A stretch of DNA of 64,000 nucleotides from Terracoccus sp. 273MFTsu3.1 (GTDB lineage Bacteria > Actinomycetota > Actinomycetes > Actinomycetales > Dermatophilaceae). Of this stretch, positions 19,860 to 30,278 are shown piece by piece. The position numbers and the translations under genes are program-made. The notes under the pieces are model-generated. The model saw nothing but the letters and a program-made list of their open reading frames with translations. It was not told where the DNA came from and did no database searches. Every line of letters starts with the position of its first letter. Within the stretch, counting starts at the first letter, position 1. The DNA is taken from assembly GCF_000383675.1 (NCBI RefSeq), contig NZ_KB911824.1, forward strand, positions 310,001 through 374,000, read 5' to 3'.

Positions 19860-21277
19860 TCGCCTTGTCCCTCAGCGAGATCCGCGACCTCACCGGAGGC
19901 GTTGTCCACGGCACCGATGCGCCTGAGGCGGTCGTCGTCGACGGCCCGGTGTCCACGGACTCCCGCGAGTGCGGGCCGGGGAGCCTCTACGTCGCGCGGG
20001 TCGGCGAGACGGCCGACGGGCACGACTTCGTGGCTGCAGCCGTCGCGGCGGGAGCGGTAGCAGCCCTCACCTCGCGTCCGGTCGACGGCGTGCCGTGCGT
20101 CGTCGTCGACGACGTCCAGACGGCCTTCGGGCGGGTCGCCCGCGGGGTCGTCGACCGTGCTCCCGAGCTGCGCGTCGTGGGCATCACCGGCTCGTCGGGC
20201 AAGACCAGCGTCAAGGACCTCCTCGCGTCCGTGCTGTCGTCGGTCGCCGAGACGGTCGCGCCGGTCAACTCGCTCAACGGTGAGATCGGCGTGCCGCTCA
20301 CGGTGTGCCGAGTCACCCCGACCACCCGCTTCCTCGTCGCCGAGATGGGCGCCCGGGGCATCGGCCACATCGACTACCTCACGCGCATCGCACCGCCGCA
20401 GGTCGCGATCGTGCTCAACGTCGGCACTGCCCACATCGGCGAGTTCGGGTCGCGCGAGAACATCGCGCGCGCCAAGTCCGAGCTGCCGATGGCGGTCCCC
20501 GCCGAGGGGCTGTCGATCCTCAACGCGGACGACCCCGTCGTGGCCGCCATGGCCTCCGGCGTCGCGTCCCGGGTCCAGCTCGTCGGGCTCTCGCCCGAGG
20601 CGGACGTCCGTGCCGAGGACGTCACCCTCGACGAGCGCGGGAGGGCGGCATACACCCTCGTCAGCCCGCAGGGCTCGGCCCGGGTCTCCTTGCGCCAGAG
20701 CGGCGCCCACCACGTCGGCAACTCTCTCGCGGTCGCCGCGGCGGCGCTCGAGCTCGGACTGTCGCTCGACCAGGTCGTGGCCGGCCTCGGCGCTGCCGAG
20801 GCCGTGAGCCGGTGGCGGATGGAGATCACCGACCGGCCCGACGGCGTGGTCGTCGTCAACGACGCCTACAACGCCAACCCCGACTCCATGCGTGCCGCGC
20901 TCGACGCCGTCGCTGCCATGCACGTGACGGGGGAGCGCTGGGCCGTCCTCGGGGGCATGCTCGAGCTCGGCCCCGACAGCGACGCCGAGCACGCAGCCGT
21001 CGGGTCGTATGCCGCGTCGCGCGGTTTCGAGCACGTCGTGGCCGTCGGCGAGGGGGCCCGTCCGCTCGCCGAGGCCGTCCCCGGCTCGGAGTGGGTGCCC
21101 GACACCGACGCCGCCCACGACCTGCTCGCCGCGCGCGTCCGCGCCGGCGACGTCGTCCTGCTCAAGTCGAGCCGGGACAGCGGACTGCGCTGGCTCGGCG
21201 ACCGCCTCGCCTCCGAGGGTGGCGCGAGCACCACCACACCCGTCCCCACGACCTCCGGAGAGGCGGTCTCGCGGTGA
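19856..21277 (+). CDS. murF: UDP-MurNAc-tripeptide-D-Ala-D-Ala ligase MurF
   Basis: Predicted protein of 473 residues that adds D-Ala-D-Ala, the last step of cytoplasmic muropeptide assembly. The ATP-binding loop is [20 protein letters not shown], and [10 protein letters not shown] and [17 protein letters not shown] are characteristic. It starts at GTG 19856, overlapping the murE stop by 4 nt, and its own stop overlaps the mraY start by 4 nt. No D-Ala-D-Ala ligase gene lies in this window. Confidence 0.95.
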   Translation: MIALSLSEIRDLTGGVVHGTDAPEAVVVDGPVSTDSRECGPGSLYVARVGETADGHDFVAAAVAAGAVAALTSRPVDGVPCVVVDDVQTAFGRVARGVVDRAPELRVVGITGSSGKTSVKDLLASVLSSVAETVAPVNSLNGEIGVPLTVCRVTPTTRFLVAEMGARGIGHIDYLTRIAPPQVAIVLNVGTAHIGEFGSRENIARAKSELPMAVPAEGLSILNADDPVVAAMASGVASRVQLVGLSPEADVRAEDVTLDERGRAAYTLVSPQGSARVSLRQSGAHHVGNSLAVAAAALELGLSLDQVVAGLGAAEAVSRWRMEITDRPDGVVVVNDAYNANPDSMRAALDAVAAMHVTGERWAVLGGMLELGPDSDAEHAAVGSYAASRGFEHVVAVGEGARPLAEAVPGSEWVPDTDAAHDLLAARVRAGDVVLLKSSRDSGLRWLGDRLASEGGASTTTPVPTTSGEAVSR

Positions 21278-22359
21278 AGGGCGTCCTTCTCGCAGCATCG
21301 ATCTCGCTGCTCATCTCGTTGTTCGGCACCCCGCTGTTCATCAAGTACCTCGTCAAGCGCGGCTACGGCCAGTTCATCCGCGACGACGGGCCCACCTCGC
21401 ACCACACGAAGCGCGGCACGCCGACGATGGGCGGAGCCGTCATCCTCGCGGCGATGCTCGGCGCCTACTTCCTCGCCCACCTGCTGACCCTCAACCCACC
21501 GACGGCCAGTGGGCTGCTCGTGCTCTTCCTCGCCGCCGGTCTCGGCTTCGTCGGCTTCCTCGACGACTTCATCAAGATCAGCAAGCAGCGCAGCCTCGGC
21601 CTCCGCTCGAAGCAGAAGCTCCTCGGGCAGGCCCTCGTCGGCATCACCTTCGCGGGACTGGCGCTGCAGTTCCCCAACGAGCAGTACCGCAATCCCGCCT
21701 CGCTGCTCGTGTCGTTCGTGCGCGACACGAACATCAGCCTCGCGCTCGGTGGCAGCACCGTCGTCGGGGTCATCCTCTTCGTCGTCTTCGCCAACGTCAT
21801 GATCGCGGGCGCGTCCAACGGCGTGAACCTCACCGACGGTCTCGACGGTCTCGCGACCGGCGTCTCGACCATGGTCTTCGGCGCGTACGTCCTCATCAGC
21901 ATCTGGACCTACAACCAGAACTGCCAGACCAACCCGGGCATCAAGTGCTACGAGGTGCGCGACTCGCACGACCTCGCCCTCGTGGCCGCCGCGGGCATGG
22001 GCGCGTGCTTCGGCTTCCTCTGGTGGAACGCGACGCCCGCGAAGATCTTCATGGGGGACACCGGCTCGCTCGCCCTCGGAGGCGCACTCGCCGGCCTCGC
22101 CATCACGACCCACACCGAGCTGCTCCTCGTCATCCTCGGCGGCATGTTCGTCCTCGAGACGTTGTCAGTGGTCGCCCAGGTGGCCTCGTTCAAGACGACC
22201 GGTAAACGGGTGCTGAGGATGGCACCGCTGCACCACCACTTCGAGATGGTCGGGTGGAACGAGGTGACGGTCGTCGTCCGCTTCTGGATCATCGCCGGGC
22301 TCTTCGTCGCCTTCGGCCTCGGCGTCTTCTACGCCGAGTGGGTGGTGGGGTCCCAGTGA
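21274..22359 (+). CDS. mraY: Phospho-MurNAc-pentapeptide transferase MraY
   Basis: Predicted integral membrane protein of 361 residues that transfers phospho-MurNAc-pentapeptide to undecaprenyl phosphate, making lipid I. Signature segments are [63 protein letters not shown] and [12 protein letters not shown], all in the usual order. Homology dictates the GTG 21274 start, which overlaps the murF stop by 4 nt. The frame is open much further upstream, but this is shadow of murF. Confidence 0.96.
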   Translation: MKGVLLAASISLLISLFGTPLFIKYLVKRGYGQFIRDDGPTSHHTKRGTPTMGGAVILAAMLGAYFLAHLLTLNPPTASGLLVLFLAAGLGFVGFLDDFIKISKQRSLGLRSKQKLLGQALVGITFAGLALQFPNEQYRNPASLLVSFVRDTNISLALGGSTVVGVILFVVFANVMIAGASNGVNLTDGLDGLATGVSTMVFGAYVLISIWTYNQNCQTNPGIKCYEVRDSHDLALVAAAGMGACFGFLWWNATPAKIFMGDTGSLALGGALAGLAITTHTELLLVILGGMFVLETLSVVAQVASFKTTGKRVLRMAPLHHHFEMVGWNEVTVVVRFWIIAGLFVAFGLGVFYAEWVVGSQ

Positions 22360-23846
22360 GCTTCGACCCGCTCTACGAGCCCCGCGAGGGCCTGACCCAC
22401 CGCGATGCCGACTGGTCGGGGATCAACGTCCTCGTCGTCGGCCTCGGGGTCTCCGGCTTCGCCGCGGCCGACGCCCTCGCCGACCGCGGCGCGCGCGTCA
22501 CGGCGGTCTCCCGCGACGAGACCGAGGCGATCCGCGAGCGCGCGACGATCCTCGAGATCCTCGACGTCGACGTCCGCCTGGGCCCCGAGCACGTCGTCGA
22601 GCCGCCGCCGGGCACCGAGCTCGTCGTCACCTCGCCGGGCGTCCCCCCGCACGACCCGCTGATGCTCGCGGCGGCGACGGCCGGCATACCCGTGTGGGGA
22701 GAGGTCGAGCTCGCCTGGCGCATGCGCGCGCGGGAGGGCGCCGCCCCGTGGCTCACGGTCACCGGCACCAACGGCAAGACGACGACCGTCAACATGCTCG
22801 CCTCGATCCTCCGGGCCGCGGGACTGCGCGCCACGTCGGCCGGCAACGTCGGCACGCCGCTGCTGGAGGCCGTGCTCCACCCCGAGCCCTACGACGTGCT
22901 GGCCGTCGAGCTCTCGAGCTTCCAGCTGCACTGGCAGCGCTCGGTCTCGGCCGTCGCGTCGGCCGTCCTCAACGTCGCTCCCGACCACATCGACTGGCAC
23001 GGCAGCTACGCCGAGTACCTCCGGGCCAAGGGCAAGATCTACGAGAACACCCACCTGGCGTGCATCTACAACGTCGCCGACATCCAGACCGAGCAGCTCG
23101 TCATGGAGGCCAACGTCGTCGAGGGGTGCCGTGCCATCGGGTTCACGACGGGCATCCCGGCGCCCTCGATGGTCGGCGTCGTCGAGGACGTGCTCGCCGA
23201 CCGCGCCTTCGTCGAGCAGCGCCAGCGTTCGGCCGCCGAGCTGTGCACCATCGCCGACCTCCGGGGTGACGCTCCGTCGGTGGCGCCGCACTACGTCGCC
23301 AACGCCCTCGCAGCCGCGGCGCTGGCCCGTGCCTACGGCGTCGGTCCCATCGCCGTGCGCGACGGCCTGCGGGCCTTCCGGCCCGACCGACACCGGATCG
23401 CGGAGCTGGCGACGGTCAAGGGCGTGCGCTTCGTCAACGACTCCAAGGCCACCAACCCGCACGCGGCCGCAGCGGCCATCCGGTCGTTCGACTCCGTCGT
23501 GTGGGTCGCGGGCGGCCTGCTCAAGGGGGCCGACGTCGACAGCCTCGTCGAGGAGATGGCCTCGCGCCTGCGGGGGGTCGTGCTCATCGGCGCCGACCGC
23601 GACCAGATCGCCCGGGCCCTTTCCCGACACGCGCCCGATGTCCCGGTCGTCGACGTGTCCGACACCGACACTGGAGTCATGGACCGTGTCGTCAGGGAGG
23701 CTGCCCGACTCGCCCAGCCGGGCGACGTCGTGCTGCTCGCCCCCGCCGCCGCGTCGATGGACATGTTCACCAACTACGGAGCCCGCGGCGACGCCTTCGA
23801 GGAGGCGGTCCGGCGGCACCTCGAGGCACACGGGGGGCTGGAGTGA
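22356..23846 (+). CDS. murD: UDP-MurNAc-L-Ala:D-Glu ligase MurD
   Basis: Predicted protein of 496 residues that adds D-glutamate to UDP-MurNAc-L-Ala. It begins with a Rossmann-like segment ([20 protein letters not shown]), has the ATP loop [19 protein letters not shown], then ELSSFQLHW and [20 protein letters not shown], typical of MurD. GTG 22356 overlaps the mraY stop by 4 nt; the stop overlaps the ftsW start in the same way. At about 496 residues it is slightly longer than enterobacterial MurD. Confidence 0.95.
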   Translation: MSFDPLYEPREGLTHRDADWSGINVLVVGLGVSGFAAADALADRGARVTAVSRDETEAIRERATILEILDVDVRLGPEHVVEPPPGTELVVTSPGVPPHDPLMLAAATAGIPVWGEVELAWRMRAREGAAPWLTVTGTNGKTTTVNMLASILRAAGLRATSAGNVGTPLLEAVLHPEPYDVLAVELSSFQLHWQRSVSAVASAVLNVAPDHIDWHGSYAEYLRAKGKIYENTHLACIYNVADIQTEQLVMEANVVEGCRAIGFTTGIPAPSMVGVVEDVLADRAFVEQRQRSAAELCTIADLRGDAPSVAPHYVANALAAAALARAYGVGPIAVRDGLRAFRPDRHRIAELATVKGVRFVNDSKATNPHAAAAAIRSFDSVVWVAGGLLKGADVDSLVEEMASRLRGVVLIGADRDQIARALSRHAPDVPVVDVSDTDTGVMDRVVREAARLAQPGDVVLLAPAAASMDMFTNYGARGDAFEEAVRRHLEAHGGLE

Positions 23847-25138
23847 GCGCGACCACCGCCGGCGACAAGACGGCCGCGGGCACCAAGGGCGTGACCGACA
23901 CCGCGACCACGCACCGGTCGCTGCCCGTCATCGGCAAGCTCGAGTCGCCCCTGACGACGTACTACCTCATCCTCGGCGCCACCTCGACGCTCGTCGTCTT
24001 CGGGCTGATCATGGTCTTCTCGGCCTCCAGCGTCGAGCAGCTGCTCGCCGACGAGGCCTCCTACACCGTGTTCCTGCGCCAGCTGCTCTTCGCCGCCATC
24101 GGCGCCGTCGCGGCGGGGGTGGCGAGCCGTGTTGCCGTGGCCACGTGGAAGCGCCTCGCCTTCCCGACGATCATCGTGTCCGTGCTGCTGCTCGCGGCCG
24201 TCATCCCGTTCGGCCGGAGCGTCAACGGCAACCGCAACTGGCTCGCCATCGGGCCGATCCAGTTCCAGCCCGCCGAGTTCGCCAAGGTGGGCCTCGTGCT
24301 CGTCGGTGCCGTCATCTTCGCGAACAAGTCGTCGCGGATGGCGAGCATGCTCCACGTCGTGCTGCCCTACCTCGTGCCCATCGCCACCATCGTCATCGGC
24401 CTGATCCTCGCCGGGCACGACCTCGGCACGGCGATGGTCGTGCTCGTCATCGTCGCCGCGGTCCTGCTCGTCGCAGGTGCTCCGAAGCGCGTGTTCGCCA
24501 TCGCGGGAGGCTTCGCCGTCCTGGGGGTCGCCCTCATGGTGACCGGCAGCAACAACCGCACGAGCCGCATCGCGAACTGGCTGAGTCCCTCCTGCAACGC
24601 CGACCCCGACGGCTGGTGCGGCCAGTCGGTCCACGGGCTCTACGCCCTCGCGGACGGCGGGTGGTGGGGCGTCGGCCTCGGTGCCTCCAAGGAGAAGTGG
24701 GAGTGGCTGTCCGAGGCGCACAACGACTTCATCTTTGCGATCATCGGCGAGGAGCTCGGGCTGCCGGGCACGCTCATGGTGCTGCTGCTCTTCGGCATCC
24801 TCGCCTGGGCCTGCTTCCGGCTCGTCAGCCGCACCCAGGACCGGTTCGTGCGCATCGCCGGCTTCGGCATCATGGCGTGGCTGCTCGGCCAGGCCATCAT
24901 CAACATCGGCGCCGTCATCGGGCTCTTCCCCGTCATCGGTGTCCCGCTGCCCCTCGTCTCGGCCGGAGGCTCCTCACTCGTGACGACCCTCCTGGCGCTT
25001 GGCATCCTGCTGTCCTTCGCGCGCCACGAACCGGGCTGCAAGGCCCTGCTCGACGCGCGCCCGAGTCTCGTCCGTCGGTCGCTCGCGGTGCTCCCGTCCC
25101 GCGTACGGTCCGTCCCGCAACGTCGCAGAAGCCGGTGA
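23843..25138 (+). CDS. ftsW: Septal peptidoglycan polymerase FtsW (SEDS family)
   Basis: Predicted membrane protein of 431 residues of the SEDS family, which polymerises glycan strands from lipid II together with FtsI. About ten membrane helices are visible, and the family segments NRNWLAIGPIQFQPAEFAK, AGHDLGTAMVV, EAHNDFIFAIIGEELG and GVPLPLVSAGGSSL are present. The N-terminal about 35 residues are polar and cytoplasmic. It starts at GTG 23843 with a 4-nt overlap with murD and ends with a 4-nt overlap with murG. Confidence 0.95.
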   Translation: MSATTAGDKTAAGTKGVTDTATTHRSLPVIGKLESPLTTYYLILGATSTLVVFGLIMVFSASSVEQLLADEASYTVFLRQLLFAAIGAVAAGVASRVAVATWKRLAFPTIIVSVLLLAAVIPFGRSVNGNRNWLAIGPIQFQPAEFAKVGLVLVGAVIFANKSSRMASMLHVVLPYLVPIATIVIGLILAGHDLGTAMVVLVIVAAVLLVAGAPKRVFAIAGGFAVLGVALMVTGSNNRTSRIANWLSPSCNADPDGWCGQSVHGLYALADGGWWGVGLGASKEKWEWLSEAHNDFIFAIIGEELGLPGTLMVLLLFGILAWACFRLVSRTQDRFVRIAGFGIMAWLLGQAIINIGAVIGLFPVIGVPLPLVSAGGSSLVTTLLALGILLSFARHEPGCKALLDARPSLVRRSLAVLPSRVRSVPQRRRSR

Positions 25139-26247
25139 TCCCCCTGTCCTCGCCCACCTCCGTCCTGCTCGCAGGGGGAGGCAGCGCCGGCCACGTGTCG
25201 CCGCTGCTCGCCCTCGCGGACGCCCTCCGTCGTCGCCACCCCGACCTGCGGGTGACGGCGCTCGGCACGCAGGAGGGGCTCGAGGCGCGCCTCGTCCCGG
25301 CCCGGGGCTACGACCTGAGGGTCGTGCCCAAGGTGCCGTTGCCGCGTCGCCCGAGCACCGACCTGCTCCGGCTCCCGGGCCGCCTCAAGGCGGCCGTCGA
25401 CGCCGCGGGCGCTGCGATCGACGAGACGGGTGCCGAGGTGGTCGTCGGCTTCGGCGGCTACGTCAGCACCCCTGCCTACCTCGCCGCGCGGCGCCGTCAC
25501 GTCCCCATCGTCGTCCACGAGCAGAACGCCCGGGCGGGCCTGGCCAACCGTCTCGGCGCCCGCTGGGCGAGTGCCGTGGCGACGACCTTCTCGGTCACGT
25601 CCCTGCCGCACGCCCAGCGCATCGGCATGCCGCTGCGCCGTGAGGTCGCGACGCTCGACCGCGAGGCCGTGCGTGCCGAGGCCCTCGAGCACTTCGGGCT
25701 CCAGTCGCAGTGGCCCACCGTCCTCGTCACCGGAGGCTCGCTCGGCGCCCAGCGCCTCAACGACGCCTTCCGGGCGCGCGTGGCCGAGCTGAGCCGCGGG
25801 GGAGTGCAGGTGCTGCACGTGACCGGGCTCGGCAAGGAGTTCGTCCCCGAGCCGTCGGCCGCGGGGGCCCCGTACGTCGTCGTGCCGTACGCCGACCGGA
25901 TGGAGCTGGCGTATGCCGCCGCCGACCTCGTCGTCGCCCGCGCGGGCGCCAACACGGTGTGCGAGCTGACGGCCGTCGGCCTGCCGGCCGTCTACGTCCC
26001 GCTGCCCGTCGGCAACGGTGAGCAGCGCGTCAACGCCTCCGATGTCGTGACCGCCGGTGGTGGTCTGCTCGTCGACGACGCCGACCTCACCCCCGAGTGG
26101 GTCGACGCCGTGCTGCTCGGGCTCGCCACCGACCGCGAGAGGATCTCGCGGATGGCGGCGGCCGCCCGGACCCTGGGCGAACCCGCCGCCGACGAGAAGC
26201 TCGCAGACCTGGTCGACCGGGCCGCAGAAGGCAGGAACCGCACGTGA
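25135..26247 (+). CDS. murG: Lipid II-forming GlcNAc transferase MurG
   Basis: Predicted protein of 370 residues (GT-B fold) that transfers GlcNAc to lipid I at the inner membrane face. The N-terminal glycine-rich loop is LAGGGSAGHVSPLLALADAL, followed by VVGFGGYVSTPAYLAARR, HEQNARAGLANR and the donor-site region RAGANTVCELTAVGLPAVYV. GTG 25135 overlaps ftsW by 4 nt; upstream reading frame is ftsW/murD shadow. The stop overlaps murC by 4 nt. Confidence 0.95.
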   Translation: MIPLSSPTSVLLAGGGSAGHVSPLLALADALRRRHPDLRVTALGTQEGLEARLVPARGYDLRVVPKVPLPRRPSTDLLRLPGRLKAAVDAAGAAIDETGAEVVVGFGGYVSTPAYLAARRRHVPIVVHEQNARAGLANRLGARWASAVATTFSVTSLPHAQRIGMPLRREVATLDREAVRAEALEHFGLQSQWPTVLVTGGSLGAQRLNDAFRARVAELSRGGVQVLHVTGLGKEFVPEPSAAGAPYVVVPYADRMELAYAAADLVVARAGANTVCELTAVGLPAVYVPLPVGNGEQRVNASDVVTAGGGLLVDDADLTPEWVDAVLLGLATDRERISRMAAAARTLGEPAADEKLADLVDRAAEGRNRT

Positions 26248-27719
26248 CCCAGACCCCGCGCACCCCCACCGTCGACGACCCGTTCGCGGCGGCGCGCTTC
26301 GACTTCCGGGCCGCCGTGCCCGGCGCCGACGAGCTCGGTCGCGTGCACTTCCTCGCCATCGGCGGCGCCGGCATGTCGGGCGTCGCCCGCATCATGCTCG
26401 CGCGGGGCATCCGGGTCACGGGCAGCGACGCCAAGGACGTGCCCGTCCTCAAGGCGCTCGAGAGCGAGGGTGCCGGCGTGTGGGTCGGCTTCCACGAGGC
26501 GCACCAGGAGCGCGCCGACGCCATCGTCATGAGCTCCTCGATCCGCGACGACAACGTCGAGCTGGTCGCCGCTCGCGACCGAGGCGTGCCCGTGCTGCAC
26601 CGCGCGCAGGGACTTGCCGCTCTCATGCACGGACGCCGTCCCGTCGCGGTCGCCGGTGCCAACGGCAAGACGACGACGACCTCGATGCTCACCGTCGCCC
26701 TGCAGGGCTGCGGTCTCGACCCGTCCTTCGCGGTCGGCGGCGAGCTCGCCAAGCACGGCACCAACGCCCACGACGGCTCCGACGACGTCTTCGTCGTCGA
26801 GGCCGACGAGAGCGACGGTTCGTTCGTCGTCTACCGTCCCGAGGTCGCGATCGTCACCAACGTCCAGCCCGACCACCTCGACTTCTACTCGAACTTCAAG
26901 GTTGTCCAGGCGGCCTACGACGCGTTCGTCGGCACGATCCGTCCCGGAGGGCTGCTCGTCACGTGCGCCGACGACGCCGGAGCCGTGGCCCTCGCCGAGC
27001 GAGCCCGGGCTGCGGGCACGCGCGTGCTGACCTACGGCTTCGACCGGTCCTCCGACGTGGTCCTGGACCACCACCAGCAGGACGGCGTCACGTCATCGGT
27101 CACGCTCCTCGACGAGGGCGTCGAGCGACGCATGACCCTCGGCGTGCCGGGCCGCCACAACGCGCTCAACGCCGCGGCCGCGTACGCCGCCGCGGTCCAC
27201 GGGCTCGGTCAGGCCCCCGACCAGGTCCTGGCCGGGCTGGCGTCCTTCACGGGGACGCGCCGTCGTTTCGAGCCGAAGGGCGAGGCCGGCGGAGTCGTCG
27301 TCGTCGACGACTACGCCCACAACGCGGGCAAGGTCGCAGCGGTCGTCGAGACCGCCAAGGACCTCGTCGGCGGCACCGGCCGGCTCCTCGTCGTCTTCCA
27401 GCCGCACCTCTACAGCCGCACTCGGGACTTCGCGACCGAGCTCGGGGCCGGACTGTCCCCGGCGGACGTCGTCGTCCTCATGGACGTCTACGCCGCCCGT
27501 GAGGACCCCGTGCCCGGCGTGTCCGGCCGGCTCGTCGCCGACGCCGTGACCGCTGCCCGGCCCGAGGTCGAGGTCCACTACGTGCCCTCGTGGTCGGAGG
27601 TCGCCGGCCGGGTCGCCGCCCTCGCGCGTCCCGGGGACCTGGTGCTCACGGTGGGCGCGGGCGACGTCACGATGATCGGCCCGGAGGTGCTGCGGATCCT
27701 CGGGGGAGGCTCGCCATGA
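26244..27719 (+). CDS. murC: UDP-MurNAc:L-Ala ligase MurC
   Basis: Predicted protein of 491 residues catalysing the first ligase step of muropeptide synthesis. It shows HFLAIGGAGMSGVARIMLAR near the start and the ATP loop AVAGANGKTTTTSML. The glycine-alanine-asparagine version of this loop differs slightly from the usual GTHGKTTT. VEADESDGSFVVYRPEVAIV and VVVVDDYAHNAGKV are also characteristic. Start GTG 26244 overlaps murG by 4 nt, stop overlaps ftsQ by 4 nt. Confidence 0.95.
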   Translation: MTQTPRTPTVDDPFAAARFDFRAAVPGADELGRVHFLAIGGAGMSGVARIMLARGIRVTGSDAKDVPVLKALESEGAGVWVGFHEAHQERADAIVMSSSIRDDNVELVAARDRGVPVLHRAQGLAALMHGRRPVAVAGANGKTTTTSMLTVALQGCGLDPSFAVGGELAKHGTNAHDGSDDVFVVEADESDGSFVVYRPEVAIVTNVQPDHLDFYSNFKVVQAAYDAFVGTIRPGGLLVTCADDAGAVALAERARAAGTRVLTYGFDRSSDVVLDHHQQDGVTSSVTLLDEGVERRMTLGVPGRHNALNAAAAYAAAVHGLGQAPDQVLAGLASFTGTRRRFEPKGEAGGVVVVDDYAHNAGKVAAVVETAKDLVGGTGRLLVVFQPHLYSRTRDFATELGAGLSPADVVVLMDVYAAREDPVPGVSGRLVADAVTAARPEVEVHYVPSWSEVAGRVAALARPGDLVLTVGAGDVTMIGPEVLRILGGGSP

Positions 27720-28492
27720 TGCTCGAGCACGGCAACGCCCGCCGCCGCGTCGCGGGCACCGGACTCGCCTCGTCGCGCACCCGCTTCGAACGCCGCGCCG
27801 CCGCCGCCCGGCGACGTCCCCGCCTCGTCGCGGGGGTCCTCGCAGCCCTCATGCTGGGCGCCGGACTGCTCGTGTGGGTGGGATGGTTCAGCAGCGTCCT
27901 CACCGCGTCTCGCGTCGAGGTCCACGGCGTGAGCGCGGGCGCCTCCGCGCAGGTGCGTGCCGTCGCCCGGGTGCCGCTCGGCGGGCCGCTCATGCGCGTC
28001 GACACCGACGCCGTCGCGCAGCGCCTGATCGCCGGCAAGGCGTGGTCCGCGGTCACCGTGGGCCGCGGACTGCCCGACACCGTCGTCATCACCGTGACCC
28101 CGAGGGTGGCCGTCCTCGCCGTCCGCAACCCTCGAGGTGAGGTGGACGTCGTGGACCGCGACGGGGTCGCCTTCCGCACCGTCGGCAGTGCCCCCGACGG
28201 CGTGCCGCTCGTCAGCTCGGGATCCGCGCAGGTCACCAAGGCCGGGGTCGAGGCCGCCCTGGGGGCGCTCGGGTCGCTCGACCCGTCGCTGCGCGCCGAC
28301 GTCTCAGGAGTGTCGGTGTCGACGGCGGACCAGGTCTCCTTCACCGTCAAGGCCAAGGGCGAGAAGCGCAAGACGGTCGTCTGGGGTGGCGCCGCCGATG
28401 GCAAGCGCAAGGCAGACCTCGTCAAGATCCTTCTGCCAGAGCCGGGTTCGACGATCGACGTCAGCGTCCCGTCGTCACCGGTCACCCGCTGA
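27716..28492 (+). CDS. ftsQ: Divisome protein FtsQ
   Basis: Predicted protein of 258 residues with a basic cytoplasmic N-terminus, one membrane helix at about residues 40-62 (LVAGVLAALMLGAGLLVWVG) and a POTRA-like domain (VEVHGVSAGASAQVRAVARV), then the beta domain (VTVGRGLPDTVVITVTPR, AVRNPRGEVDVVDRDGVAF). It bridges early and late divisome proteins and pairs with FtsL and FtsB. GGGGGAGG lies 7 nt upstream, and ATG 27716 overlaps murC by 4 nt (ATGA). It is the last gene of the tightly overlapped chain; ftsZ follows after a 360-nt region. Confidence 0.92.
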   Translation: MMLEHGNARRRVAGTGLASSRTRFERRAAAARRRPRLVAGVLAALMLGAGLLVWVGWFSSVLTASRVEVHGVSAGASAQVRAVARVPLGGPLMRVDTDAVAQRLIAGKAWSAVTVGRGLPDTVVITVTPRVAVLAVRNPRGEVDVVDRDGVAFRTVGSAPDGVPLVSSGSAQVTKAGVEAALGALGSLDPSLRADVSGVSVSTADQVSFTVKAKGEKRKTVVWGGAADGKRKADLVKILLPEPGSTIDVSVPSSPVTR

Positions 28493-28852
28493 CGCCGGCG
28501 TCCGGGCGGCTCGTCCGCCACGGGGCCCCGGTCACGGGCCGGCTGGCGGGCCGTGGGATGGTGATCCCGGGCGGTCGGGACCCGAGTGTCCGGTGGTGCT
28601 GGTGTGGCCCTTGGGGCGCGGCTCTCGGAATTGGGGCAATCCCCGCGACGACACGCCGCGACGTGGGTTGATCGACCCTGTGCCTCGTCATACCGTCAGG
28701 GCACTGGTTCGTGACCAAACTGTAACCTTTATGTCTACGTTTAAGGTTTGAGGGCTACACGCTCGGAACGAGCCGCACCACCCACACCACGCACCGCCCG
28801 TCCCCCAGACCACCAGCAGCACCGGCACCACCAGTCAGGAAGGCCCACTCTC
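28493..28852. other. ftsQ-ftsZ intergenic region with candidate ftsZ promoter
   Basis: No gene is seen. The 3' half holds the most AT-rich stretch of the neighbourhood (28705-28750). CTGTAA (28720-28725) and TAAGGT (28742-28747) with a 16-nt spacer are a possible promoter. TGGTTCGTGACC at 28705-28716 recurs upstream of divIVA. AACCTT (28724-28729) and AAGGTT (28743-28748) form an inverted repeat. Which element drives ftsZ cannot be settled by eye. Confidence 0.45.
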
Positions 28853-30142
28853 GTGGCAGCAGCACCGCAGAACTACTTGGCCGTCATCAAGGTCGTCGGC
28901 ATCGGCGGCGGCGGCGTCAATGCCATCAATCGCATGATCGAGGTCGGCCTCAAGGGTGTCGAGTTCATCGCCATCAACACCGATGCGCAGGCGCTGCTCA
29001 TGAGCGACGCCGACGTCAAGCTCGACGTCGGTCGCGAGCTGACGCGTGGTCTCGGCGCCGGCGCCGACCCCGAGGTCGGCAAGAAGGCCGCCGAGGACCA
29101 CGCCGAGGAGATCGAGGAGGTCCTCAAGGGGGCCGACATGGTCTTCGTCACCGCCGGTGAGGGCGGCGGCACGGGCACCGGCGGCGCACCCGTCGTGGCC
29201 CGCATCGCGCGCGAGCTCGGTGCCCTGACGATCGGCGTCGTCACTCGCCCGTTCACCTTCGAGGGCCGACGTCGCGCCAACCAGGCCGAGTCCGGCATCG
29301 GCAGCCTCCGCGAGGAGGTCGACACCCTGATCGTCATCCCCAACGACCGGCTGCTGTCGATCAGCGACCGCAACGTGTCGATGATGGACGCCTTCCGCTC
29401 GGCCGACCAGGTCCTGCTCTCCGGTGTCCAGGGCATCACCGACCTCATCACGACGCCCGGTCTCATCAACCTCGACTTCGCCGACGTCAAGTCGGTCATG
29501 CAGGGGGCGGGCTCGGCCCTGATGGGCATCGGGTCCGCGCGCGGCGAGGACCGTGCCGTCCAGGCGGCCGAGCTCGCGATCAGCAGCCCGCTGCTCGAGG
29601 CGTCCATCGACGGCGCGCACGGCGTCCTCCTCTCGGTCCAGGGTGGGTCCGACCTCGGTCTCTTCGAGATCAACGAGGCCGCTCGCCTGGTCCAGGAAGC
29701 CGCCCACCCGGAGGCCAACATCATCTTCGGTGCCGTCATCGACGACGCCCTGGGTGACGAGGTCCGGGTCACGGTCATCGCTGCGGGCTTCGACAGCGGT
29801 GGCCCCAGCCAGCGCCACGACGACCGCGCCCTCGGGCAGGTCATGGGTCGCTCGCAGCCGTCCCAGCAGCGTCCTGCCGCGCCGGCTCCGCAGTCGGCGC
29901 CGCAGCACTCCAACGGCGTGCCCCAGGCGGCTCCGCAGCAGGCGGCGCCCCAGCAGGCGCAGCCGGCCCCGGTGAACCACCAGCAGCCCGCCCAGCAGCT
30001 GCCGACCCAGCAGCCCGCGGTCCCGGCGCAGCAGCCCCAGCACCACGCTCCTGTCCCCGCGGCCCAGCCGGTGCAGCAGCCGCCCCGCCAGGTGACGTTC
30101 GACGAGGGCGACGACCTCGACGTGCCCGACTTCCTCAAGTAG
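28853..30142 (+). CDS. ftsZ: Cell division protein FtsZ
   Basis: Predicted protein of 429 residues, the tubulin-like GTPase that forms the Z-ring. Present are [17 protein letters not shown], the GTP signature [15 protein letters not shown] and the T7 loop [13 protein letters not shown]. After residue about 320 there is a long Gln/Pro/Ala-rich linker, then the conserved C-terminal peptide [10 protein letters not shown], the docking site for SepF-type partners. GTG 28853 has AGGAAGG upstream; an in-frame ATG at 28748 is less likely. A strong hairpin follows the gene. Confidence 0.97.
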   Translation: MAAAPQNYLAVIKVVGIGGGGVNAINRMIEVGLKGVEFIAINTDAQALLMSDADVKLDVGRELTRGLGAGADPEVGKKAAEDHAEEIEEVLKGADMVFVTAGEGGGTGTGGAPVVARIARELGALTIGVVTRPFTFEGRRRANQAESGIGSLREEVDTLIVIPNDRLLSISDRNVSMMDAFRSADQVLLSGVQGITDLITTPGLINLDFADVKSVMQGAGSALMGIGSARGEDRAVQAAELAISSPLLEASIDGAHGVLLSVQGGSDLGLFEINEAARLVQEAAHPEANIIFGAVIDDALGDEVRVTVIAAGFDSGGPSQRHDDRALGQVMGRSQPSQQRPAAPAPQSAPQHSNGVPQAAPQQAAPQQAQPAPVNHQQPAQQLPTQQPAVPAQQPQHHAPVPAAQPVQQPPRQVTFDEGDDLDVPDFLK

Positions 30143-30173
30143 GACGACGGGCACCTGCGGTCGAGATCGACCG

Positions 30174-30210
30174 GACGGGCGGGAGACGCATTCAGCGTCT
30201 CCCGCCCGTC
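30174..30210 (+). terminator. Hairpin terminator after ftsZ
   Basis: GACGGGCGGGAGACGC (30174-30189) and GCGTCTCCCGCCCGTC (30195-30210) form a perfect 16-bp stem with loop ATTCA. No T-tract follows, which is common in high-GC actinobacteria. Confidence 0.75.
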
Positions 30211-30266
30211 GGCGTCCCGGGACCGCGGCCGTGCGGTCGGTCACGGGGCGCCTCTGGTCCGCAGGT

Positions 30267-30272
30267 AGGTTT
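30267..30272 (+). promoter_or_regulatory. Candidate -10 of leaderless pgeF
   Basis: TAGGTT ends 6 nt before GTG 30279. This is the distance of a transcription start falling on the start codon, and no good ribosome binding site is present. Confidence 0.4.
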
Positions 30273-30278
30273 GTCATC

